Assembly: GCF_032884065.1 (NCBI RefSeq) | Contig: NC_088872.1 | Location: 39,933,979-39,997,978, forward strand | From: Artemia franciscana | Taxonomy: Eukaryota; Arthropoda; Branchiopoda; Anostraca; Artemiidae | Length of the DNA: 64,000 nucleotides | Direction: 5' to 3' | Shown: positions 33,970 to 43,790 of the stretch, in pieces | Numbering within the stretch: the first letter of the stretch is position 1 | Layout: each line of letters begins with the position of its first letter | The notes under the pieces: generated by a model | The model's input: only the letters and a program-made list of their open reading frames with translations | Databases searched by the model: none | What the model was told of the DNA's origin: nothing | Position numbers and translations under genes: made by a program

Positions 33970-34039
33970 ATTATACAGGGAACTGAACCCCCATCTCCTG
34001 CATTACAGGCAGGGATACTTACCACTGTATTATCAGGGA
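33970..34039 (-). tRNA. tRNA-Asp-like pseudogene or SINE head, copy 2
   Basis: On the minus strand it runs 'tccctgataatacagtggta', 'agtatccctgcctgtaatgc' and 'gggggttcagttccct', following animal tRNA-Asp closely. The A box is good and the B box (GGTTCAGTTCC) nearly consensus. The anticodon reads GTA instead of GTC (34004-34006 on the plus strand) and the acceptor stem does not close. Probably a pseudogene or the pol III promoter of a SINE. Confidence 0.55.
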
Positions 34040-34614
34040 CTTTAACATATAAGTTACATATATGTCATGATATTAAATTTATTCATACATTATAGTAAAG
34101 AATGAACTCTGGTGCATAGTATTTTATTGCCTGATGAAGGAGAACAGATAGCTGAATATTCTTCTCGTTGGTAAACCACATAGAGCCAAAAAGAAAGCAT
34201 TCATCTCCAAATGGGATAGGAGGATGTTGTAAGGAAAGTTACAACAATGAACAAACTCACACCCATAGTAATTATTAATAATAAATAGGGACTATGCAAG
34301 TTTCATTGGTAGCATGACTGTAGAGATGGCTGAAACCTAGTAAAGAACAAACCATGACACATATTGGACTGCCTTATTTTGAGAATTTTGTCTATTACTA
34401 TTGCAAATAAGAAAAAGAAAAACCATAGGCTTTTTCCTGTTTGTAATTTTTTATATTAAAGAACAATCCAGGTTGCAGTAGTAGCTAGCAACCTAGTGAG
34501 AGACAATTAGGCCCCATAGTAAAAAATGAAATAGTCCATAATTCCTAAAACTAGAATCAGATAAAAAATAAACAACAAAGTACACTACTAGAACCACCTG
34601 TCCAAAACCCTTAT

Positions 34615-35105
34615 ATAGGAATGTTTTAAGTTATGCCCCATTGGGCATATAAGGTTTTTATATTAGGGGTGGTTGCATAAACTTCAGAGCTAGGTCGTTT
34701 GATTGGAAATTGAAAGCTCCTGTTCTATTTTAAGAGTCAAAAGTGATCAGAGAGCATATACCCCCAAGGCACTCTCTTTTCCTTAAGTGCATCTGATCAA
34801 TTTTAAATAGTCATTTTCTTTGCAATAGTCCAACAATCAGATAACAAAAAGCTCAGGATCAAAGTACCCCCTCTAGAAATTGGGAAAACTAATGGTTATA
34901 ACATGTGCCCTGGGGGCATATAAGGTTTTATGGAAGAGGTGGTTGTATAAACTTTTGACTGGAATCCTCCTTTTAAGAGTCCAAAGTGGACAGAGGGTAT
35001 TTACCCCTCCCCCCACAAATTTAATCAAAATTTTGAGATATCCATTTGTTTAAAACAGTCCAAGGACCAGATACATACAAAACTTCGGGTTAACATGTGT
35101 AAAAC
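34615..35105 (-). repeat. Family A repeat, two partial units
   Basis: Reverse orientation relative to 5560-7186. 'gggcatataaggttttta' occurs near 34643 and 'gggggcatataaggtttta' near 34913. 'aatcaaaattttgagatatc' near 35024 belongs to the shared core. Confidence 0.6.
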
Positions 35106-35109
35106 CTCA

Positions 35110-35570
35110 TACTTTCCAAAAAAAAGGTTTTTAAAGAAAATTAAAGGCCATATTAAACTTCAGATCAGAAGAAATAAAGACTTCAGACTCAAATGACCAG
35201 GAATTACTATTAAAGAATAAATGAAACCCAAAACAAACATAAATTAAATAAACAATCCTAGCAAACAAACATACAATATGTGCTAATATAAAGGAATAAA
35301 TAAATTGTAAAATGAGCGAAACTTAAATTGAATATGCAAATCATGCTTAAAACAAACAAAAATCATTGTAATCAAGAGCTTGGATTTTGCATCCTTCTCT
35401 CCCTGTAAAAGTCTAAAACCTAATGCATCATTGTCACTTTACTGAAAGCAAATTATATTCAAAATTTTTTCTTTTTGTACTTATTACAAGATTGAAAATA
35501 AACATAAAAATGACACTAAAATTAAATTCTGAACTGAGGAGCTTTCAGAAATTAGTATCATTTTATACAG
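35110..35570. other. Left flank of the Helitron
   Basis: AT-rich; no gene recognised. Text near 35160-35520 has inverted similarity to 39720-40340 on the far side of the Helitron ('atttgcatattcaattta' type strings near 35335 and 40125), suggesting an older inverted repeat or MITE that the Helitron entered. Confidence 0.4.
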
Positions 35571-35578
35571 TACTAGCT

Positions 35579-35607
35579 GTTGGGGTGGCGCTTCGCGCCA
35601 CCCCAAC
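35579..35607. terminator. Helitron 3' terminal hairpin
   Basis: GTTGGGGTGGCGC at 35579-35591 pairs perfectly with GCGCCACCCCAAC at 35595-35607 across a TTC loop. Helitron 3' hairpins are thought to mark the end of rolling-circle strand transfer. A second, imperfect GC-rich hairpin with the same TTC loop lies at about 35612-35640. Confidence 0.85.
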
Positions 35608-35849
35608 ACCTAGTTGGTGGGGCGCTTCGCGCCCTCCAAGCCCCCCAGCGCGCGTAAGTCGTTACGCGCCATATTAGTTACGCGCCATTGTAGTTGTGTC
35701 CCTGTGTCCCACCTGTGAATATAGATAGATTTATATATGTGTTTCAAACTACGTAAAAATTGCGAATATACAACATTCTTGGCTTTCCCATTGTCTGTCC
35801 ATATACAAAGCCGTATGTACTAATAATGACGTCATATGCAAACGCTCTT

Positions 35850-36424
35850 TTTACAAACAAACAAACATGCATACACACAACTCGTTTTTATATAGATAGA
35901 TAGATAGATAGATACAATACAAATTAACTACGTAAAACTTGTGAATATACAACAGTTTCGCTGTCCCATTGTCTGTTCGTATAAATAGATTGTCAGGTTT
36001 ACCGACCCTCAAAGATGCAACATACAATTGTACATTTGTAAAGCAATCTGTATTAAGATCTATACTGCATTTTTCTAGTGATTGCCCTTGAGCTTTGTTG
36101 ATGGTGGTTGCAAATGCTAATCGAATTGGGAATTGCAATCTTTAAATTGAAAAAGCAGATCCGTTGGAATCATGGGAATGCGAGGAATAAGAACAGCCTC
36201 ACCCTCATAAGGCCCTGTCAAGATTGTGGCCTCTATTAGGTTTTCCATTGTTTTTTTTTTACGGCAAGTCGCGTGCCATTGCAAAGCTTTGGTGGGTTGA
36301 TATTTCTTAAAAGTATTATTGGTACGCCTATTTTTAGTTGTAGCACGTGTGGTGGAAACCCTTAAGGATCTATGGAATTTAAAAATTCAGATGGATAATT
36401 AACCACTTCATTTGGTTCCAAAAT
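35850..36424 (-). pseudogene. Helitron helicase C-terminus, distal copy (motifs V-VI)
   Basis: Reading leftward from 36424: NYPSEFLNSI, then [14 protein letters not shown], then EAVLIP, and after a frameshift [19 protein letters not shown] and [19 protein letters not shown]. This is the last part of a Pif1-type RepHel helicase, with the motif VI region intact. An in-frame stop stands in the first part and a frameshift near 36140 splits the frame. Confidence 0.75.
35893..35914. repeat. (GATA)n microsatellite
   Basis: About 5.5 copies of GATA inside the Helitron 3' region. Confidence 0.8.
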
Positions 36425-36655
36425 ACAAATTAACTGCGTAAAACTTGCAAATATACAACATTCTTCGCTGTCCAATTGTTGCTGCATATAAATAGATTGT
36501 AAATGCTAATCGAATTGGGAATTGCAATCTTTTAAATTGAAAAGGCAGATCCGTTGGAATCATGGGAATGCAAGGAATAAGAACAGCCTCACCCTCAAAA
36601 GGCCCTGTCAAGATTGTGGCCTCTATTAGGTTTTCCTAATTTAGGATAATTAACC
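35925..36655. repeat. Tandem partial duplication of the Helitron 3' region
   Basis: The stretch at about 36420-36655 repeats about 35925-36250: 'caaattaactgcgtaaaact', 'aatgctaatcgaattgggaa', 'agatccgttggaatcatggg' and 'gtcaagattgtggcctctat' occur in both. The proximal copy lacks about 100 bp encoding motif VI. A third short piece of the terminal part lies near 35740-35815. Confidence 0.75.
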
Positions 36656-37053
36656 GCTTCATTTGGTTCCAAAACTGTGTCGACTGACTTGTAAAGGACT
36701 GCCTGGTCTCGAATCTTGGTCAAAACAATATTGTTGATTTCGTGGACGTCTATATTTTTGGGTGCGAGAATCGCTCTTTCACTTAGCCATTTATTATTTT
36801 TATAATTTTTTAGAATATTCGGAAATACTTTTTCAATCAATTCATTTTTGGACGTCACTAAATTACAGAAATCAGCAGGTAGTTGTATACGTCCTGAAAT
36901 TGAGTCTACTGGGAGCTTTCTGTTTCCCATTGCCAGCAATTGATCTGAAAATGTTTGACCAGAGTCATCGTTTTGCAATCGGACACGCATATTTGTAGTT
37001 AATTTTAATGTTTTTACGTGTGCCCATAAATTAGAATTTTTCAGGCAAGCCAA
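36427..37053 (-). pseudogene. Helitron helicase fragment, proximal copy
   Basis: Begins 'ACLKNSNLWAHVKTLKLTTN', which in RepHel proteins follows helicase motif III, and continues through KWLSERAILAPKNIDVHEIN to NEAVNYPK. After a small deletion, EGEAVLIP and [14 protein letters not shown] follow in another frame. It joins the Rep frame near 37041-37053 with a frame change. Walker A, Walker B and the sequence between them are missing, so the junction is an internal deletion. Confidence 0.75.
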
Positions 37054-39530
37054 ACAGCTTCATTACTGCTTATGTATCTTCCAGTCTGATATTGTACGAT
37101 TTCATCGAAATCTTTGATTTCGGGCTGCAAGCCAAAAACTGCCATGTCACTGCCTTTGTTGACGTATTTACATATGTATTTGATTGCCTTTACTGAGTTA
37201 CAGTATTCAACGTTTATGTGTGCATTAAATGTTTTTGATAATAATGGGGAATATGGAACAACCCACTGGTTATCTACTTCGATGGTGGTACTGTTACGCT
37301 TCTTTATTATTGCTGTTTTACCGCCATCTTCAGTAGATCTTCTTCTATATTGTGGGTAACCATCATTGCCAGTAATTGTGTTTGATACTAAAAGTCGAGG
37401 ATATTGCTTTGTGCACCTTTCTTTGGCCATGCATGGTGAATTTTCGTTCAGTGCACCGCAAGGTCCATGTATCATATTTTTTACAATAATATCATGTAAC
37501 CCCTTATCGACATTTTTATCAGGTATTTCAGCGGAAATCACATCATCAATTTCGTTCGAAGTAATTTTTTTATGTAGCCAGATTAGTATATGTGCGTGTG
37601 GCAAACCTCGTTTTTGCCATTCCACTGAGTACATCCAGCATCGCACTGACCCAAACACTTCAAGTTTTACAATGTAGTTTATCAGTGATTTCAACTTTTG
37701 CCGGAAGACACGGGCCGTAATGTCATGCCTATGAACCGCCGATTGTCCTTGAAGTAAAAGCTGCAGTATCTCGTCCCAAGATTGATTACATGTAAATGTA
37801 ATAAATAAATCTGGACGACCATAGAGACGAACATACGCAATAGCATCTTGAGCATATTCATGCATATGACGGGGACTGCCAGCATATGACGAAGGTAAAA
37901 TTGTTAATCTTCCAACGTTTGTGGTATTACCGTCATTTATAACTGCATCTCGCAAATGAATGTATTGTTCAGAGCGGAGCTTGGTCTGATTCAGGCGGAT
38001 ATATAGCAAACGTTCTGATTCAATTTTAGCATACATATCAACGACGAATTGGTGAAACAATTCACGGCATTTTAAAATATAATTTTCTTCATCCTGCCGA
38101 ATCATTACTCTATAGGAATAATAATGCATTGCACTGCATTTATTATTCATTTCTTTGTTAGTGGCTGGATTCATCAATTTAATATTAAAGTGATAGCCGT
38201 CGGCTCCATCCCAAAAAATGATAGGATATTGTAGGGCATCGTAGCATCGATGAGTTTCAGCAATTCTTAACAACCGAGCGTTTCGCTTATGAAGAATAAT
38301 ATCTCGAGGTAAAAACTGATCACCGACCATAACGATTGCCACTTCGTCGATAGTTGGAGCATTGTATCTACGCACATGTTGGCCAGGAGGCGTTTTGTCA
38401 GCGGAAATAACAATTTTATGCGTATCAGTAGGCATCAAATCGATGGCTGTTTTGAACAGACGCACTAAATTATTATTTTCGTGGAAAAGATGTTGCAATT
38501 GGGAAACGATTGTCTTTTCAACGTTGGGAGAAATTTCGCAACGTGCATTCAATTCAGAATTTCTATCACTGATGAAGTACAATTGTAAAAATTTATGATT
38601 CTCGCCTGAGAATGGTAGAAGGGACCCTGCTCTATGATAAATTTGCCCTTTTACTTTGAAAGTAGACATAAATTGATCTGGATTTTCGATTTGGGCTCCA
38701 AACGACGTCATTTGGAAACATGAGTTGTATTTTCTGATTTTTGACAAAACACGCTTAGATTCTGACGTAGTTCCAGTAAGGAAAGTCTTCAATGGCTCTG
38801 GTGGTGCAGCCAATAGAGGAAGTTTAAATTTTCCTGAGGCGCAACACATTCCCATTGTTTCACCATTGAATTTCAAGGCCTTGCAATAGGGACAAATTTT
38901 AGACATTGTCCCGATTTGAACACATCTACTCAAGCTATAATCATCGACTGGGTTGTACCTGAATGCCAGGCGATAACTTTCAGGTTGCTCTGATTCCTCG
39001 GCACGCTTTCTTTTCTTACTTTCTCTATCAGCAGCAAGCCTGATTTCTTGGTGTTCTTGTGATTCCTCGGCACGCTTTCTTTTCTTACCTTCTCTATCAG
39101 CAGCAAGCCTGATTTCTTGCTGTTCTTGTAATTCCTCGGCACGCCTTCTTTTTTCACTTTCTCTTTTAGCAGCAAGTCTGCTTCCGCGTTGCTCTGGTAG
39201 TTCCTCGGCACGCTTTCTGTTCTTTCTTTCTCTATCAGCCTCAAGCCTGTTTCCTTGCTGTTCTTTTGATTCCTCGGCACGCTTTCTGTTCTTTCTTTCT
39301 CTATCGGCCTCAAGCCTGTTTCCTTGCTGTTCTTTTGATTCCTCGGCACGCCTTCTTTTTTCACTTTCTCTTTTAGCAGCAAGTCTGCTTTCGCGTTGCT
39401 CTGGTAGTTCCTCGGCACGCTTTCTTTTCTGATTTTCTCTATCAGCAGCAAGTTTTTTGGCATAGACTCTTTGAGCATCTTCGTCGGCTTTTGCCATGGT
39501 AAGTTCATCAGTCATTGTAAACTTAAACAT
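37041..39530 (-). CDS. Helitron Rep (HUH-Y2 nuclease) domain protein, 829 residues
   Basis: An intact frame from the ATG at 39530. Residues about 26-187 are seven 23-residue basic repeats (RLAADREGKKRKRAEESQEH type). Residues 213-230 form a Cys cluster (CPYC ... CC). The Rep catalytic part lies in the last third: DLFITFTCNQSWDEI (about 574-588), the HUH motif in KRGLPHAHILIW (His 645 and 647), and the two tyrosines in KYICKYVNKGSD (785 and 789). Rep nicks and rejoins single-stranded DNA at the element ends. The frame ends at EAVWLA, where the family continues into the Pif1-like helicase; the deletion explains the stop. All Rep key residues seem present. The second open frame over the repeats (38930-39508) is a shadow. 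Confidence 0.9.
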   Translation of the reverse strand: MFKFTMTDELTMAKADEDAQRVYAKKLAADRENQKRKRAEELPEQRESRLAAKRESEKRRRAEESKEQQGNRLEADRERKNRKRAEESKEQQGNRLEADRERKNRKRAEELPEQRGSRLAAKRESEKRRRAEELQEQQEIRLAADREGKKRKRAEESQEHQEIRLAADRESKKRKRAEESEQPESYRLAFRYNPVDDYSLSRCVQIGTMSKICPYCKALKFNGETMGMCCASGKFKLPLLAAPPEPLKTFLTGTTSESKRVLSKIRKYNSCFQMTSFGAQIENPDQFMSTFKVKGQIYHRAGSLLPFSGENHKFLQLYFISDRNSELNARCEISPNVEKTIVSQLQHLFHENNNLVRLFKTAIDLMPTDTHKIVISADKTPPGQHVRRYNAPTIDEVAIVMVGDQFLPRDIILHKRNARLLRIAETHRCYDALQYPIIFWDGADGYHFNIKLMNPATNKEMNNKCSAMHYYSYRVMIRQDEENYILKCRELFHQFVVDMYAKIESERLLYIRLNQTKLRSEQYIHLRDAVINDGNTTNVGRLTILPSSYAGSPRHMHEYAQDAIAYVRLYGRPDLFITFTCNQSWDEILQLLLQGQSAVHRHDITARVFRQKLKSLINYIVKLEVFGSVRCWMYSVEWQKRGLPHAHILIWLHKKITSNEIDDVISAEIPDKNVDKGLHDIIVKNMIHGPCGALNENSPCMAKERCTKQYPRLLVSNTITGNDGYPQYRRRSTEDGGKTAIIKKRNSTTIEVDNQWVVPYSPLLSKTFNAHINVEYCNSVKAIKYICKYVNKGSDMAVFGLQPEIKDFDEIVQYQTGRYISSNEAVWLA
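38970..39455 (-). repeat. Seven tandem 69-bp coding repeats in the Helitron Rep gene
   Basis: Seven in-frame copies of a 69-bp unit encode the basic/acidic 23-residue repeat. Some neighbours are almost identical at the DNA level, with two unit types ('...RLEADRERKNRKRAEES' and '...RLAAKRESEKRRRAEE') arranged as a larger block. This points to recent unequal exchange or replication slippage. Confidence 0.85.
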
Positions 39531-39699
39531 TAATAGATTTCTACGTGAACATATGTCTTAAATATCTTGAATGACGTCACCGCCAAAGCAAAAATGACGA
39601 CAACTAATTTCATGACGTCTGTCAACACAGAAACATGACGTCACCTGATCCACAGACAGACACACAGACAGACAACTTATTTTTATATATATAGATATT

Positions 39700-42600
39700 C
39701 AGTTTCATTTTAATAGTTGTTTCCGACACTGTTCAAGACAAATATAGCTTCACTGCAAACAAGAGTTGGATACTGCCCCCTTCCCTAACTGTAAAAGTCT
39801 AATGCCTACTGTTTCATTGGTGCTTCAAGGAAAACAAATATTGTCTTTTCCAGTTATTATAGCATTGAAAATGAAAATAAAAATAAAGTGAAGTAAAATT
39901 TTCAACTGTTGAAAATTGACTCTTTGAGTTAATTTTCTTTCAACAATTAACAACATTATATCAAACATTCAGTTTGATTTAATTTTTACTTTCCAAGACT
40001 ATTCAAGACACATGTAGTTTTCAACAAAGCGCCAATGACGAAGTAGGTTTTAGAATCTTTCAGTGAGAAAAGGAAGTAAACCCAAACTCTTGTTTGTACT
40101 GATTTTTGTGCATTTCACACATGATTTGCATATTCAATTTATTCCCTCATTTTACGATTTATTTATTCCTTAATATTAATACCTCATGTATCTTTCTTTG
40201 CTATGATTGTTTGTATAATTTCTGTTTGTTTTGGGTTTCATTTATTCTTCAATAATAATTTTTGGTCGTTTTGAGTTTGAGTAATTGTAGGTTTCTATTT
40301 CTTCTGATCTTATGTTTAATATGGCCTTTACTTTTCTTTAAAAAACTTCTTTTTGAATTGTTTTTCTAATTAATTACTCAAATAAAGCACAAGGAGCTGT
40401 TTCAAGGCTCATACCTTTGCCCAACTCTCATGTATAGACTTTGAATATTTTTAAAGCTATGATAATTTCTTAAACCACATTGGCCTGCCATAACACAAAG
40501 AAAGAAAACGATCAAAAATGGGGTTTTTTGATCTTTTATTGAATTTTATTAAATTTTTTAGGCATTTTTTGCATGGTTTTTGTTTCCTCACTTGTTTTTT
40601 GGTTTTTTCTTTTTCCTTGATCTTATTAGTTTGTTCGCGCTGAAGAAGAGAGGCGGTTGTTCTCTCCAAATATTCGCTATTTGTGTTTTCTTTAGTATTT
40701 TCAAAACCCAGAGCAGAGTAACCCTATGACACGAATCTATCAGAACTGGTTGTTTTCCTAGAATGACATGCCTATGGAAATGCTGTTCTAAACTTGATTA
40801 AGCTCTAGGGGAGGTGGCAGCAGTTTAATTTTTTGCTAATGTCTAAGAAGTAGGCTCTTTTTAACTTTTTTTTTTAATTAAAAGATCAGAGACAAAGCAT
40901 TACTGGAGATTAATCAGAATTTCCACAAGCTAAACGATAATACTAAAATATATTACTAATAATGTCACTGTGTTTTTGAGGGATCATTCCTGTAAGCCAT
41001 GATTGCTTCTAGATTTCAATACTTCATGAACAATAGATCCAATTTAGTTACATTTGTACTAAATAATGCAATTCATGTCAAATAGTTTAATAAGCTCTTG
41101 TTAAATAAAGAACTTGCTATTTCCATTTGGCTTTAATTGTTGCACTCTAAAATGTTTTCAGGAAGACCCTCTCCAGACTTTAGTGTAAATACTTTCGTTT
41201 AATTTTGTTTATGCTTGTTAAAAATGATCAAACAAATATACGTGTACTGGTAGTGTTATAGCTCTTTGTGGTTTAAAAGAGAGGTGAGTGTGGTCCTAGC
41301 GCAAAGTTTTACAAGCAAGATTAATTACTATCCAGTATGAACTGTTATAAATAAGGTATGATGCGTGAAAATTGATGTACAAATTTCCTTAAGACCTAAA
41401 AGAGAGAAAGGCACTTGTAAAGACATGTTTTATATCCAAATGCCCAAGAAAGTCAAAAAAGTCCTGCTGTCCAAAAAAACTGCAATTGTTGACAACTAAA
41501 ATTGGAAGTATAAAGCGGTCATGACATTTTGTAACTGTTTAATGATGACTTACTGTGTTGTTGTAATCTCTGTTTTTCATTTTTAGTCTTCAAAAATTCA
41601 ATTTTTCAGAGTAGCAAGAAAAAAAGATCATTTTATTTTTTACGATTTGGAGATAAATCAGCTTTGGAAAAGGTTTTCTGAAACAGACTATTTATCTAAT
41701 TAATAATTAAATATTAGATCTTTTCACCTATAAATATTGGGATCAAAAACATTGAGACTTCTTAGTTTAGATATGTCTTTGCAACTTCAAAATGACGCTA
41801 GAAGAGACACCTTAGCCATTTTCTAATATCAATTGTATTTTCCAACATATTTTACTTTCAGGTCTGAAGTTGAAAAATAAAAATAGTTATGGTGCCTGAT
41901 CAAGCTTTGGGAAATGTATTGTTGTAAGTAGAAACTTAATTCAAATATACAAAAGTGCTGGTTACCTTTGCCATAGGAACTCAGCTGGACTATTTTGGAA
42001 TGATTTTGTAAATATAACAGTTTGAAAAGATTCTCTCTTCCAGAAAAAAAACTTAAAATTCTTTGTGTCCCTGTTTTTATGGCAATAATTTCGCCAGCCT
42101 GGATATGTTTTATGCTAGTTCTGATTATCATTCTTATTATAATAGAAATCTAGATGGCCAGAATAGAAATACAGTGAAACTAGCCCATGTGTTTTTTCAC
42201 GTGGCTGTAACCCTCTGAAATAACCTCCTAGACAGTATTATGGGCTCTGTTTCAGTTTCTTAGTTTACATCAAATATAGAAAAGTTTCTCCTTAGTCGAG
42301 ATACAGAACTAGAGCAGGCTCCTTGTCAAGATAATGGTTTAGTTGTTTTTATCTTTTTTCTTCTTCTTCTTCTTCATTGTCTTTATTTTTATGTTTTAAT
42401 TAATTGAACCAATGCAAACAGGTCATCTGACCTTCTAGTAGTGGCTTTGTGTATTTAATTGATTTTTTTTGTGGAACTGATGAAAATAAAAGCATCCATA
42501 GAGAATTTTGTGGGAATAGTATGTATTATTATATTTTCACTTGGTGAAATATAGAGGGGAAAAAATGGACATTGAATTGAAGGAATGTACAAAAAGATGT

Positions 42601-42985
42601 TGTAGAGGGAAAACTGGAAAATAAGCGGTGGTTCTTTCGACTAGATATGAATCAAAGAAAGAGCTAATTTACAGGAAGGGTAAAAAATGGAATGGCAACT
42701 TAGATCATTTGCTATTCTTTGATTTTAAGAATTTTCTTATTCTTGGAAAGTCCTTATATTAGGCATCTGATCTGAATATTTATGTGCCTGAGTTCATTTA
42801 GGAGCCATCCTGTCAGTGATTAGGTTTTTCGAACCTTGCCCAAATCATATAATTTTGAGTTTAGATTTTATTCAATATTATAAACATTTAAAAAAAGAGA
42901 GAGAGAGAGAAAACAAACATAATTAGACTATGGGTGGTACAGGTTTTCATTTAAGGAATTGATTTACCTAAGTTCATTTCATATC
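39700..42985. other. Unannotated spacer
   Basis: AT-rich with scattered microsatellite-like runs: (CTT)n near 42360 and (GA)n near 42893-42910. No domain recognised in the frames at 40457-40669 or 41829-42131 (-). The first SAC1 exon could be here or nearer, but no candidate was found. Confidence 0.35.
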
Positions 42986-42995
42986 CTTGATTAAA

Positions 42996-43276
42996 TAAAA
43001 AAACAAGTTTTTTAAATGAAAGTAAGGAGCGACATTAAAACTTAAAACGAACAGAAATTACTCCGTATATGAAAGGGGTTTTTCCTTCTCAACGCCCCGC
43101 TCTTTACGCTGAAGTTTGACTCTTTCTGTTAACTCTACATTTTAAAACAGTAAAAAACTTTAGCGTAAAGATCGAGGCGTTGAGAAGAAAAAGCCCCTTT
43201 CATATACGGAGTAATTTCTGTTCGTTTTAAGTTTTAATGTCGCTCCTTACTTTCGTTTAAAAAACTTGTTTTTTTT
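42996..43276. repeat. Second internal hairpin of C/D copy 2
   Basis: About 120-nt arms are almost fully complementary, from 'aaaaaacaagttttttaaa' through 'ggagcgacattaaaacttaa' to 'ctctttacgctgaagt' and back, around a loop of about 40 nt. This is the best-preserved of the three second hairpins. Confidence 0.8.
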
Positions 43277-43574
43277 ATATTTAATTTCTGGACGTTTTTG
43301 AATCAATGCATGTTTTGATTTTGGCTCTCCGCAGAGGAATAATTAAAACGAAATTTGTATATTTATTTTTTGTTGGCTAAATGGCTTTCTCATAATTTTG
43401 ATCGAATGGTTTTGAGAAAAAAGAGCGGGGGAGGAAGCCTAGTTGCCCTCCGATTTTCGGTCAATTAAAAAGGCAACTAGAACTTTTATTTTTTTACGAA
43501 TCTTTTTATAGGTAAAAGATATACGTAACTTATAAATTAGCTTACGTAAAGAACTTTCCTATTCTTATGTTTTT

Positions 43575-43790
43575 ATTACATATATGAGGGGGTTCGCCCC
43601 CTCATCAGTACCTCGCTCTTTACACTAAAGCTTAAATTTTGTCCCAATTCATTAAGAATGACGCCTGAATCACAAAAGCCGCAGAATAAATAGTTCAAAT
43701 TACTTAAAATACTTTGGCGTAAAGAGCGAGGTATTAGGAGGAGGTGAGCCCCTCATATGGGTAATAATTTCTGTTCGTTTTAAGTTTTAA
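43575..43790. repeat. First internal hairpin of C/D copy 2
   Basis: Arms 'tatgagggggttcgccccct ... cctcgctctttacactaaag' and 'ctttggcgtaaagagcgagg ... gagcccctcatatgggtaat'; loop about 80 nt. Confidence 0.7.

Larger units (their letters stand above)
33130..34560. repeat. Degenerate duplicated block with tRNA-Asp-like sequences
   Basis: Several segments occur twice about 835-1,005 bp apart: the tRNA-like parts (33136 and 33970), 'aaataagaaaaag ... ctttttcctgt' (near 33398 and 34405), and 'ggttgcagcagtagcttgca' (near 33630 and 34470). A motif close to 'gaacaaactctggcccatag' recurs at least six times. A SINE cluster or an old tandem duplication both fit. Confidence 0.5.
35573..39695 (-). mobile_element. 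Helitron with both termini (4.1 kb), internally deleted
   Basis: The 5' end on the minus strand is TCTATATATATAAAAATAAG (from 39695), a typical Helitron start, preceded by A. The 3' end has a 13-bp perfect hairpin (35579-35607) followed two bases later by CTAG (35576-35573) and then T, so the insertion is between A and T with no target duplication, as Helitrons do. Inside are an intact Rep frame, a helicase missing its central motifs, and a tandemly duplicated 3' part. Helitrons move by rolling-circle replication using a RepHel protein. This copy lacks Walker A and B, so it could only move with helicase supplied elsewhere. Confidence 0.9.

Noticed and set aside
38930-39508. 192-residue minus-strand frame over the Helitron repeats
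   Set aside because: It is an alternative frame of the 69-bp coding repeats; the Rep frame carries the real motifs.
41829-42131. 100-residue minus-strand frame
   Set aside because: No domain, no codon or splice evidence, ordinary AT-rich surroundings.
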